Assembly (NCBI RefSeq): GCF_000003815.2
Contig: NC_049986.1
Span: 15,463,569 to 15,527,568 of the forward strand
Direction: 5' to 3'
DNA: 64,000 bases
DNA from: Branchiostoma floridae
Lineage: Eukaryota > Chordata > Leptocardii > Amphioxiformes > Branchiostomatidae
Below the pieces are notes generated by a model. The model did not search any database. It worked only from the letters and a program-made list of their open reading frames with translations, and had not been told where the DNA came from. Both the position numbers and the translations under genes were made by a program. Shown here one piece after another: positions 1 through 10,123 of this stretch. The stretch's first letter is position 1, and every line of letters begins with the position of its first letter.

Positions 1-2455
1 GATCTTCCACTGACATTTCTTTCTTGTCCTCCTTTGTCTCGTTGAAATCGCCGTTGAAATACTCTGTCAGCTGTTGATCCAGACTTATTCTGTTGACAGT
101 AGCCTTGTCATCGCTGGCCCCCTTGAGGGGACCGTTTACCGACCATCCCAGTAATGATCTCACTGCATAAGGACCATCACCCTGACTGTTGATAACTTGC
201 CAGGGCTCAACCGCCTTCGGCACGTTGTTACCGATTAACAAGCCTATGTCAGCATTTATCTTGGGCACATCTACTTCTTTGAGATGTGGCCAAGCCTTAA
301 GGTCCTTCGTCGATACGATATTTTCTTTGGAGGCAGGTATCTTCCCTTGCGTGTATGCTGTAGCTATGGGAATTGTGTTTTCCCCTTTCAAGTCCATGAC
401 CTCTAGGTCATGCAGGACTTCGCTGTGCACTGCTTTGGTGTCATTAATTGTATTCAGCGTCAACTTCGTTTTCCTGCCACTTGTCTTCAGCTGATCCTTT
501 AAGGCCTCGGTACAGAATACCACATCGCTTCCCGAGTCCAAGAAAGCATATGTTTCGACCGTGATGTTTGTGGTCTTGCTGCGGACCTTCACAGGAATTA
601 TAGGTGGCACTCCTTCCCAGCTGCGTCCGTTGCGTAGTACTCGTCCTACTGCAGCCGTCTTCTTGGGTAGCGTTCCAGCATCCCGGTGTAGTACTGTAGG
701 ATGAGACCTCTGGCACTTCCCACAAGTAGCCCTTTGTTTGCATTCCTTGGCCATGTGGGCCTTCCCCAGGCAACCAAAGCACAGGCCCCGGCCCCTGATG
801 TATTCTAGACGCTCAGCCACTGGCCTGGCCCCGAGCACTGCACAGTGGCTCAGGCCATGATTGGCCTGAGCACAGTACAGACAGCCACCCGCAGACCCAG
901 CCTCCGCGCCGCCTGTCGCCACAGCCACCGCCAAACTTGAACCTCGCCTTGGTCCCTGCCCCCGTTTGAAGCCCGAACCCCGGCTCCCCTCTCTGTAGCC
1001 GAGATCGCCAAAGACCTCGTTAGAGACAACGTCTTCTTCCTTCTTTACGAAGCTTACAAAGTCTGAGAATGAAACTGGACGCTCTTTGATTATCTCATGG
1101 GACCGTCTCCTCCAGCGTTCCTTGAGCTTGAACGGTAGCTTGTCCACAAGCAACTTGATGTTGTAATAATTATCCAACTCTCTCAGGTACCTGTCTCCAC
1201 TCATGGCGTTTTTGCATTCCATTAAGAACAAAACGAAATCCTTCAGTGCCGTTTTGTCTTCAGCTTTGATCTCAGGCCACTTAGAGGCTTGCACGGAGTA
1301 CGCCCGAGATATCTTGTGGGGTGTCCCATATCTTTCTTGCAGGGATTCTTTTGCAGTTCTGAATCCTTCTTCTGGTTCCATTAGGAAACAGCTGTCCACA
1401 ATCTTCTTGGCCTCCCCTCTGGTATACTGTTGTAGATATGACAAACGGTCTTCTGCATCTGATGTCTTGTCTTCTATCGCATGTTTGAATGCCCTTACGA
1501 ATGTTGTGTACTTTAGTGGGTCACCATCGAAAACACTAATAGCTCTTGTTGGCAGGCTGGCTTGTTTGTTGTGATCCACCATCAGCTTGGTGACCTCCGC
1601 CTGTGTACTCACTAACCCTTGCAGAAACTCCTCAGGGGTTGGACTTTTTCGCTCATTCCTGTCATGAAGCGTTGGGTGGAAGTCCCTTGCCTCCGGGTTC
1701 AGGTTCCGGGCATCGATAGGTGTTCGTCTAGGCTCTACGGTTTCTGGCTTAACATTTACCGGCACAACCGCTTCTGTTCGCTCAAACTCATCTAGTACCT
1801 GTAACTTAGCCTCCTCTTGAGCCATTTCCATCTTTATTTCCAGCATTTCCCTCTCTTTCTTGATTTGGAATTCTCGTTCCTGAATCTCGTTCTTGATTCG
1901 GAATTCTCGTTCCTGAAGTTTTGCCCTTTCCTCTAGTGCTGCTGCCTTGGCCGCAAGCTCTGCTCTTCGTAGCTTGGCACTTAGTTTTGCGCTTGAAGCG
2001 GTACTTGAAACGCGGGAGCCCGTTTGCGATATGCTATCTGATGGTCTGACAACTGGTTCTTCCTTTTCAGAATTCATGCTGATCCACACCAGAACCCTGT
2101 CTTTAAACTGATCTAATTCATCAAAGTGTGGCCTGGCCCAGTTAGATACGTCTTCCTTGAGTTGTTCACTATCGAGGGTTGCATGATAATCACCATTTGC
2201 TTCTTCAAGGTCACAGTAAATCTGCTGCCATTCTTCCAGCAGCACCTGTACACCTTGTTGATTTCTCTCTTCCATTCGTGTTTTTAATGCATTTGTCCTT
2301 GTTGTTAGTTTTCCCAAAACTGATGATCTGTAAACTTTCTTTCTTCTGCTTTCCTCTTTCAATAGCCATTCTGCCTTATTAGGCACTCGTTTTTGTAGAT
2401 CCTCATTTTTCTCTTCTCCCTCTACACCTACTGTAGCGGAGTTCTTCTCCTCCAT
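1..2455 (-). CDS. BEL/Pao-type retrotransposon gag-protease polyprotein (runs off the window start)
   Basis: This minus-strand frame opens with ATG at 2455 and has no stop down to base 2, so about 818 codons are visible and the frame continues outside the window. An N-terminal charged, Glu/Lys-rich coiled-coil stretch (about residues 100-230) is followed by a gag-like segment resembling DUF1759 (about 300-360, with FDGDPLKYTTFVRAF). Two CCHC zinc knuckles follow: CLYCAQANHGLSHC (about 525-538) and CFGCLGKAHMAKEC (about 558-571). A further CGKC-containing stretch comes next. The retropepsin-like active site FLDSGSD lies near residue 640. DUF1759, knuckles and a DUF1758-type protease in this order are typical of BEL/Pao elements. 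Reverse transcriptase, RNase H and integrase are expected beyond the left edge. The long intact frame suggests a young copy. The frame was checked by hand at several points, not along its whole length. Confidence 0.85.
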   Translation of the reverse strand, partial: MEEKNSATVGVEGEEKNEDLQKRVPNKAEWLLKEESRRKKVYRSSVLGKLTTRTNALKTRMEERNQQGVQVLLEEWQQIYCDLEEANGDYHATLDSEQLKEDVSNWARPHFDELDQFKDRVLVWISMNSEKEEPVVRPSDSISQTGSRVSSTASSAKLSAKLRRAELAAKAAALEERAKLQEREFRIKNEIQEREFQIKKEREMLEIKMEMAQEEAKLQVLDEFERTEAVVPVNVKPETVEPRRTPIDARNLNPEARDFHPTLHDRNERKSPTPEEFLQGLVSTQAEVTKLMVDHNKQASLPTRAISVFDGDPLKYTTFVRAFKHAIEDKTSDAEDRLSYLQQYTRGEAKKIVDSCFLMEPEEGFRTAKESLQERYGTPHKISRAYSVQASKWPEIKAEDKTALKDFVLFLMECKNAMSGDRYLRELDNYYNIKLLVDKLPFKLKERWRRRSHEIIKERPVSFSDFVSFVKKEEDVVSNEVFGDLGYREGSRGSGFKRGQGPRRGSSLAVAVATGGAEAGSAGGCLYCAQANHGLSHCAVLGARPVAERLEYIRGRGLCFGCLGKAHMAKECKQRATCGKCQRSHPTVLHRDAGTLPKKTAAVGRVLRNGRSWEGVPPIIPVKVRSKTTNITVETYAFLDSGSDVVFCTEALKDQLKTSGRKTKLTLNTINDTKAVHSEVLHDLEVMDLKGENTIPIATAYTQGKIPASKENIVSTKDLKAWPHLKEVDVPKINADIGLLIGNNVPKAVEPWQVINSQGDGPYAVRSLLGWSVNGPLKGASDDKATVNRISLDQQLTEYFNGDFNETKEDKKEMSVED

Positions 2456-3327
2456 TCTGTTTACTGTCCAAGTTTTGCCTGGCCTTCAGAGGTCTGTTCT
2501 GATCACACAGCCGTGCTATCACTCTGATACCCTAAAACTGCTAATTGTTCTGTCTGATGGCATTTGTTGTTGTACAGAGGTATTCACATGTGACGTAATA
2601 CAATACACGATTGCTCAATGACCTTGTACTTGACAGTCGGTTAAATTCTTCCCCTTCCAGACGCATAGACAGACAATGGTAACTTCTTGCAACAACTATC
2701 TGTTTTACGGTAAGGTGACCTGCTGCGAGGTGGGGTGTGTTGCTACTTTATCTGGGTCAGGTCATCAATCATCAAACACATTCCTAAATGTCAACCTACA
2801 CAAGACGCCTCTGCTCATGCAGGCCTTCCAAAGCCTTGGCAGACAAATATGTACTCGTCGGAGTCCTTTGGTCTCTTATGACCGCCAGTTTTTACTGTAA
2901 GCGCAGCAACTCTGGATCTTTCAATTACTGCCTCAGCTTGGGTATTGAGTAGCTTTACCGACTCACCTTTGAATCCTGAGTTGATAGAGACGAGGGCGGA
3001 GACACCAATCTTGACTCGCATATATTGAGTATTTATTCTACGTAGGATTAGTATTACAAACCGCCATTTGTCTGAAAGTCCTGATGTCCCTAACTGATCT
3101 TTGTGTCCGAATACGATGCGTAAGTCCGTGGTGAATCCAACGATGATCAAAGATGAGTCTTGGTCGTAAAAACTGGTATGGTCCAATACCCAATCTGAGT
3201 CCGTTATCCCTTGGTACTCGTATCTTGGAATTCCCTCCAAGCCTAATTCTCCCGAAACTGTCCTTCAGCTCGGGCCATGAATCGAATCTTGGGGTTTCTT
3301 CCAAGCCTGTTTTCCTGGAGCTGTCTT

Positions 3328-3405
3328 CCAGGCCTAAGTGTCCTAAGACTCCTGGAAATTCCTTTTCCAGGCCTAAGTGTCCTAAGACTCCTGGAAATTC
3401 CTTTT
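3328..3405. repeat. 39-bp tandem duplication inside the putative LTR
   Basis: Two adjacent identical 39-bp units begin with CCAGGCCTAAGTGTCCTAAG at 3328 and 3367. Neighbouring sequence on both sides has degenerate forms of the same TCCAGG/CCTGGA motif, so this is the youngest part of a longer decayed array. Confidence 0.8.
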
Positions 3406-3590
3406 CCAGGCCTTTGATCCTTCTTCTTCTTCCTTCTTGGAGTTTGTTCGTCTCCAAGCCTAAATTTCCTGGGGTTGAACTCCAGGCCCAAATTTCCTTC
3501 TGTTCTTCCTGAAGTCTTCACCCCAGGCCCAATTGTCCTTCTGTTGCGGTCCTCTGGCTCTACCCCTATTTATATCTCTCCTCTCCACAT

Positions 3591-3740
3591 CCACCCCAGG
3601 GGTCTGGCGTGGGGACGCTATGCATTCAAATTAGCTGGTACCATATCTGGGACACACCACCACCCCAGGTGTCTGGCGTGGGGACGCTTTGCTTTAACAG
3701 CCACCCCAGGGGTCCGGCGTGGGGACGCTTTGCAATCAAA
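3591..3740. repeat. Degenerate GTCTGGCGTGGGGACGCT repeat, three copies
   Basis: Three copies of a CCACCCCAGG...GGCGTGGGGACGCT unit start near 3591, 3660 and 3702. Spacing is uneven (about 69 and 42 bp). They lie in the probable LTR/leader and could be promoter-proximal elements; no function is shown by the sequence. Confidence 0.6.
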
Positions 3741-4113
3741 TTCCAGCCGCCCCCGGGCTGGCCCTGCTGGAGTCTCCCTTGGTGAAGTGGCGGGGAGTAA
3801 CTTCGGCGGGAAAATAACTTATGCTAATCTAAAAGCTAAAGGCGGCAAATTCAAACTGTAAGTTGGCGATTACAATATTGTATTGCAAAGTTACGTCAGC
3901 GTCAGTGCGTAAACCTCATCAGCGTAGTTGTCCTTTCCCAATTATTTAGCTTCTCGCATTTCCTAAAGCCAAACACAAAGGAACGCCCAAACTGATCTTC
4001 GCGATTCAAGCAATCATGGAACTGTATCGATGCGACAGTTTTTTTTTTTAACTTTTCTTGACAGGACATTTGTTTAAAGATATCCAACACTGACTGCGAT
4101 CATTGACTTCTAG

Positions 4114-7100
4114 ATCAACCTTGACGCCGACCCGGACTGCAGTGACCAGAAGGGCCGCCCGCCTTTCACCTTCAATCTCCCCGTGAGTAAAGACTACAAC
4201 CGGACTGGAGAGAAGCCGTCGGTGGGCCACCGATGTGACACTCAAGAGTGCACAAAACACTCAGTCGTCAAGAGGTTGAAGAACAACCTGGACATGATCC
4301 AGTATAAACCAGGTATGAGCATCTTAAGTACAATGTGAACTATCTAAGCCAATCAATGATGCACACTAATTGCTATGGTGTGTGCCAGCTTTCCACGTTG
4401 TACAATAACAACTTCACCTTAACTAGTTCTTACTGCACGGTCATATTGCAGTATAGACCGTTAAAGCACAGACCTTCACTATCAGCTCACATATAATAAT
4501 GTGATATTCAATCAGAACAGTGTCCAAAAGTGTAAGCTATCTTAACTACTAGTACACACATAAGTACTAAGTAATTCATAAAGAAATGTCACGTCAACAT
4601 AGCCCTGTGGAAGCTTAAGTATTTCTTTCTCGTTAGAAAAATGGATCTTCGCCAAGGGAGCCTCTGCATCATGTAGCGAAGCAAAGGCTTTCGAAAAGGG
4701 GTTGAGCTCTCTCTTACTATATCTGAATGGGAAGAATGAAGACAAGTCAAAGATTGAAATGACCAAACCTCTGTATGGCGCGGTGAGTTGTGTTTGAAAG
4801 AGCTTTGCCTAACATGTGAAGAATAATCTGTTTTTTTAATGATTAAACCATGGATATTTGAACGATCCCCATACTACAATACCAAATGCCCATTGCCCAC
4901 GGGTTTAAGAACAATTGAAATCTCTCTTTGTCTAAAGGCAGTTTTGTGGACCTTAACTCTTCTGTTATTCTGGATTGATATTACACAGCTTAACATTAGC
5001 AGGACGGATCCATCAAAGTGTGACTGGTTCACCTCCGTGTCCACATCGGTACCAGAGAACTTAACTGATGACCCGCCAAAGCCCATCGACGATACTGTAA
5101 GTACGGTCTATATTGACAGTGCATGAAAATTTGTTGTGCTTTCGTTGTTCGGTGTAGTAAAGAAAGGCCATATTTTCGCTCATCTTTGGTTATATCAAGT
5201 AACAATTTGAATTAAGTTATGGTCTACCTACATTTGTTGCATACGATTGCTCATATATTTCAGCTGCTCATATATATTTCAAGTTTCCAACAGAGTAATG
5301 TTGTCATCAATGTTACCCAATACTAGTTTCAACACTGCTATTTCCTCGCAGGTCGTCGTGCGTCCCGGGGCAAAGAACAGGTTTTTCCTGTCCCTGTACA
5401 AGGGAAAGTACGTGCCAGCTAAGCTGAAGCAACACTTGATGGAAATGTTTGAGGACCTGGACAGCCTCAAACCATTCGGAGTGGACTACGACCCTGAAGT
5501 AAGTTTTGAACCTTAGGCTTTGTAAGAGAAATCGAACATCATGTGATGTTGGTTGTGGGTGTTGCAGCATCTTTGTTAGTAAAACAAAAACTAATCAAAA
5601 CATACGAATTTTTTATTTTACTAACTGCAGGCTCGCATTTCAGATAGTGAATACGTCGAAAACTGAAGTTAGAATTCACGGGACCCCTTATGATACCATG
5701 TAATGACATTCATTTCAGTTTATGCTTGTTCTTGTTGTTCTTAGTGACATCACGAGTATGATTTTTCAGGACATATGGCTTGGTACCTATGACAGCTTAG
5801 ACAAAGAAGAAAGGCTCTACGAAGTTGCCGTAGCGCGGAAAACGGTACGGCACTATTCCGTTGTTTTCGTGAATCTTCGCTACATACATGCCTTTATTGT
5901 CTTTTTTTTTTGACCTGCTAAAACGGCTAGCTTTTGATCGAACGTGCCTGATCATAACACATGTCAAATGAGAGAAGGATCACGGTAATGTACAATGATA
6001 CCAATCGTTTAAATGTCAGATTAATACCTATTATTCCAAGTTACCGACTCGGAGGAAAATTAATCTGATGATTATACCTGTCCTCTAGTTGGCTTAAAAA
6101 TGGCTAATATAATTCCCAGAAGTTGAGAGAATGCTACGAATGGTACAAATATCCATGTCAATAATGTCCTCACTCATAAACTGTTGGTATCTTTTTTTTT
6201 ACAACTTGCACAAGGCTTCCAAAGATGACATCAAGATGTCCGCAGAAGCCAGTGATGAACATGAGCGGAATGAAGACGCTTCAGACGGGAAGGTGGCTCT
6301 TCCGAAGCCGGAGGGCTGCAGCGAATCTGTCTGTCCGACTGTCTACGTCACCAAAAACCATAGCAACTTCATGGAGCTGCTGCTTCCAAGTCGTGAGGAT
6401 TCATAATATAGGATTCATATAATTATAATCAGTATGATGATAAATATAGATATTCAGTACATTCATTCCAATACAATTTGATATAAATGTGTATAATGTT
6501 TTGCAGTATAATTATGTTGATTTATGATTCACCATAAAGGTAGAAGCGTGTGCCACAGGACCAAGCTATGTGGAGAACACCAATCATCCGGCAGAAAGCT
6601 CCTCAGGCCCATTCTAGCGTATCTCAATGGTGACAACAGCGCCAGCAAGAAGATCAAGGACTTCGCTGTCCCACTGCTTAAGGTATATCATGGATGATCT
6701 AATACTTTGAGGAATATCTCATAATGTCAAAACAGACAAAAATAGCAACTCACTTTTATCCTACCCTGTTGATCCTATCGTCCCTCGGATAGGACGTTAA
6801 ATGGAGGTCCCGTGTCTGGGGAGAGCCACACCCCGGGCACGTTAAAGAACCCGCCACATGTGCGATGGTGCGGTGTGAGTGGTTAAAAAAACCTACAGTA
6901 CCTTGGCCGCACCCGGGGCAATTACTGTCGTATTGAGGTCACCTGAGTGGCGCCGAATGGCAGCTCGCTCCAGACACTTGCGACAGTCGTATTGAGGTCA
7001 CCTGAGTGGCGCCGAATGGCAGCTCGCTCCAGACCCTTGCGATTTAGCCCCGCCTATTGTAAGCTCCTCGCAATTCAGCCGCTGGCTGCAAAGAGTGAGT

Positions 7101-8709
7101 AGTCGGCCCACCCAATAACAAAAAAAAGATAAAAAATAAAAATAACCCAATAATAATTTAACTCTGTTCCTTCTCGTCGTAGTTTTGTCTATTTCCTTAT
7201 CATCTCATCATTTCCATTTTTATCATCATCTTCGCCGCATGTCAGTGTTTTTTAAGGCGAGCCATCATTGTTCTCCACCCTTTTGTGTCTGCTGATGTCC
7301 GTACAACCCCTCCCAAGTGCATCCCATCTCAGCAAGGTCTCGCTCCACAGTTCTCCTCCATGGAAGTTACAAAATAAGTAAGATGATACAGTCAGTGACA
7401 TTCTAACGTTGATGGCATGTTGAATGGTCCCACCTCAGGTCAGACTCTACTCCGCTGAAGAGGAGGAGAAGGGCATCTCTCCGTGCGATCGTGAGTACCA
7501 GGCCTGTGTCAGACTGCCTGATGAGTACAAGGACATACCGGAGCCAAATAACAAAGAGGTAAGTTAAGCTACCAACAACATGCTTGCACACACGCCTTCG
7601 TTACATTAGCTGATGATATAGAAATCCTGCGTAAGTATTGTTTTAGTTATTACCAGCACCCTTTCTTCTTAAAATGAGTGACTGTACTTTTTCCTATTTC
7701 ATACAATCTTAAGTTCGAATTACAGACCGATGTTTTGCTGGCTAATTTAAATGCATGTTCGTCATTGACGCTGTCCTATGTTCTGTCCTGTTCTGAATTG
7801 GCATGCAGGTGAGCATATTTACTGGTCCTGGTAGCTTTCACGGATACGGCATCGCCGTGAGGGGCCATGTCTCTAAGGCCGTGGCATCAGAAGCAACTTC
7901 GACCTTGATGCAGACACTTGACAAGGAAAACGTCCCGTATGATAAGGCAAGTGAACACTGTCGACCTATCTGTTTAACTTTATCTTCTTTGGTTGTTGGT
8001 GCTGTTTGTTTTCTCGCGATCTCTTCCTGTCATTGACCATATATGTTAGAATTTTCAGCGAAGTCAGAACATTCCTCTGATGCCACTGTTTTCTTACCGC
8101 AGACTTGGTTGGCATATTTCTCATACGATAAGCCCCTCACCAATCCGGAGGAGAAGATCACCTACTTCCTCTTCATCAAGAAGGGCGAGGACATAGGAGA
8201 AGGTGGTGAACATGTTCAAAACTGCTTTCATTCGATCGGGGCGATGTTGGTGACGGACAACCACTTGTAACTTTTGATTGTTCGTGCCACAAGCATGGGC
8301 CAGGCATGCTGAATTCGAACGTGATAACGCGTTAATTGCTACAGGAGCTTCTCTATGCTTACTCGATCAGATTCTCTCCTCTGCAATTCAATAAAACAAT
8401 AGTATTAACTTAAAACACTTAGTTAAAACATGTCAACTAGCTATAGTTTGCAAGCCAATAAGACCCCTTGATAGCAGATTTATGGCTTTAATACAAGGAG
8501 CATTTTCCCTTTGAGCTGCCTTGATTGTGCTTCAGTCCAAGCAAGGAGGTTATATAGACATATGTCTATATAACCTCCTTGGTCCAAGCGAGCTCTGTTA
8601 TGTCTGTCATTGCCTAATCTTCTTTCATCACGTCATCAAAGTAAAATCTCTTTTTGTATCTTTCCGTGCAGGGCATGAAGAAGGAGGCTCAAACGAGACA
8701 GAGAACTAG
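4114..8709 (+). CDS. Copy A: multi-SOUL-domain secreted protein, 3' part (exons 10-20 only)
   Basis: Eleven exons equivalent to exons 10-20 of the complete paralogues: 4114-4312, 4637-4782, 4989-5096, 5352-5498, 5770-5844, 6215-6392, 6540-6682, 7439-7558, 7809-7946, 8103-8202, 8672-8709 (TAG). They encode SOUL-like domains 3 and 4 in one open frame with the family's exon lengths and phases. Domain 3 shows the WIFAKGAS...LLLYLNGKN segment; domain 4 shows CSESVCPTVYVTK and FHGYGIAVRGHV. Intron 18 has a GC donor (AAG|gcaagt). A polyadenylation signal follows at 8909. Exons 1-9, with the signal peptide and domains 1-2, are not found in the window: sequence upstream of about 4.06 kb is unrelated to the paralogues, and the BEL/Pao element begins about 200 bp further on. 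Either the element sits in intron 9 and exons 1-9 lie off the left edge, or the copy is 5'-truncated. Heme or tetrapyrrole binding is known for the SOUL family, not shown here. Confidence 0.85.
6780..7110. repeat. Dispersed repeat with internal 59-bp tandem duplication (copy A intron 16)
   Basis: This block is present in intron 16 of copy A but not in the same intron of B or C. It carries a GGACGTTAAATGGAGGTCCC...CACGTTAAAGAACCC signature that recurs in related form near 46370-46440 and, reversed, near 57200. A unit of about 59 bp starting GTCGTATTGAGGTCACCTGA at 6927 is repeated from 6986. It is a copy of an interspersed repeat, probably SINE-like, class not determined. Confidence 0.6.
8542..8581. 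mobile_element. 40-bp perfect palindrome flanked by a 7-8-bp direct repeat
   Basis: A perfect inverted repeat begins CAAGGAGGTTATATAGACAT at 8542 and mirrors itself to 8581. It is bounded by GTCCAAG(C) at 8535-8542 and again at 8582-8589. The matching intron 19 of copy B (near 20817) has one GTCCAAGC and no palindrome, so B shows the empty site. A 7-8-bp target duplication around back-to-back termini fits an extreme internal deletion of a hAT-like DNA transposon. A related imperfect form lies at about 54780-54812. Confidence 0.7.
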
Positions 8710-8908
8710 AAATGGACCTGCAGCGGAAAACGATGAAAGGACCACAGACTTACAGATATCCCTGTAAAAAGAGAAATCACAATAATACAGACACTGATAG
8801 GCGTCGACACTGACATCTTTGAACTTTGCTTACAATGCCATAACTCATACCTAGTACACCCTAGTCAAACGATGACTCGGCCAATCATTCTGCATGAATG
8901 TTCTTTCT

Positions 8909-8914
8909 AATAAA
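8909..8914 (+). terminator. Polyadenylation signal of copy A
   Basis: AATAAA lies 200 bases after the stop codon of copy A. The equivalent position in copy B carries the same hexamer with similar flanks, which supports its use. Confidence 0.65.
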
Positions 8915-10123
8915 ACGTTGAGAATTCACTGCAATATCAAAACAACGTGTGTGGTCTGTTTCATTTCATTTAGTCTGTTCTTACACCCTTGCGTCCACTC
9001 AACTTGGGAGAGATCAAGAGTCCACCAATATGTATTTTTCCCGCCCTCTTTATCTCATACCACAAGCCAAGATAAGTGCGGCGCCTGTTTAAAGCACCTT
9101 CCATGTGGTGCACTCATTTAAAGGTTTTAATAGCGGAATCTTTGCTAAATCAATGCACTGCTGTAGTAAATGAACTAATGGTCTATGTTCTGAGCTTTTA
9201 TTGGATTTGCCTGATAGATAAAAAAGTTACGGTTTCCAACACGCCCAATTCTGCAAAAGTAGCCATCACGATGTTGGTTTATCAAACACAGTAACATTGT
9301 GTGGAGTTACAAGGTTTGGACCCTTCAGCGTCCTACGTTACAGTCAAACTTTAAAACACATATGACTGGATGTGCTCGACAGAACAGCAAAGATTTGTTC
9401 TGACAAAGGAGGTAACGGCCAAAGAGCAATGTTTTTGTGTATGTAAGGTCAATTAGTTGCCATATGAACAATAGCACATGCCCATTGAACGTCGCCCCAA
9501 GCAATGACTGTGCAAACAGTCACAAGGTTCTGCAGAACTTGTCTTCTTGGCGTCGTTACAGGACGGACAATATTCCAACACACCGTTACTGCCTGGCGGT
9601 GCTGGGTAGGACTGTGGAGGTATTTCAATTATCCTCTTTTGTTGTTGAGATATGGCACTACTTTTTACAAGTCGTTAGAGCTTAAACGTTGCTCGGCTTA
9701 CTACGATTTTCGTCATCCTTATGTGGTGAATGTGGCGCAGCAACGTACAATAGTTATAGATTCTAGTGCCGTTTTCTAGTTTATACTCATGACGTGGTAC
9801 ACATTTCCAACGTTAACCAACAAGTTGAGATTCACAAAGCTTGGTTCAGAAAAAGACAGTACCAATTTCTCCGTCTTTTTACTAGTATGTAAAAATACAT
9901 TTTCGACGTGATGAAAAGTGATTTCATTGATTGGAATAGCATTGAACTGTTTATTGCGATAGCAGATATGAGCGTTTAACCTCCTTTGATGAACGTTGTC
10001 CCTTATAGAAGTCAGTGTCGTATGTATACACCTGTTGGTATATCAAACAGTTTCATCATTTGATTCTGTTAGATCATTTCGATAATGTACATAACAATGC
10101 CATGCCCAATAATATAGGTAACG
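8915..10123. other. Intergenic spacer between copies A and B
   Basis: No coding sequence is recognisable. The first ~400 bp match the sequence downstream of copy B (about 21140-21540), including a shared segment reading GAGATCAAGAGTCCACCAAT. The duplicated unit therefore included downstream flank. The promoter of copy B must lie here, but no clear TATA box or start site could be assigned. A possible 3' splice site (atatag) sits just before the ATG at 10124, so an upstream 5' non-coding exon is possible. Confidence 0.6.

Larger units (their letters stand above)
2456..3890 (-). mobile_element. Probable 5' LTR and leader of the BEL/Pao element
   Basis: This stretch lies immediately upstream of the minus-strand gag start and has no gene. 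On the minus strand a GGTATCAGAG segment near 2523-2532 could belong to a tRNA primer-binding site; that is a weak guess. The rest is repeat-rich, as in a long LTR or leader. It has two perfect tandem copies of a 39-bp unit (3328-3366 and 3367-3405), related CCTGGA/TCCAGG-rich sequence around them, and three spaced copies of a GTCTGGCGTGGGGACGCT-like unit (about 3591, 3660 and 3702). Short plus-strand ORFs here are low-complexity by-products. The outer boundary is placed near 3890 only because the sequence changes character there. The partner LTR lies outside the window, so neither LTR end nor target duplication can be confirmed. Confidence 0.45.

Noticed and set aside
189-494. Plus-strand ORFs at 189-494 and 1203-1574
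   Set aside because: They lie antisense to the BEL/Pao polyprotein and show no family resemblance.
444-782. Minus-strand ORF of 112 codons
   Set aside because: It is an out-of-frame shadow of the long gag-protease frame, which holds the zinc knuckles and DSG motif.
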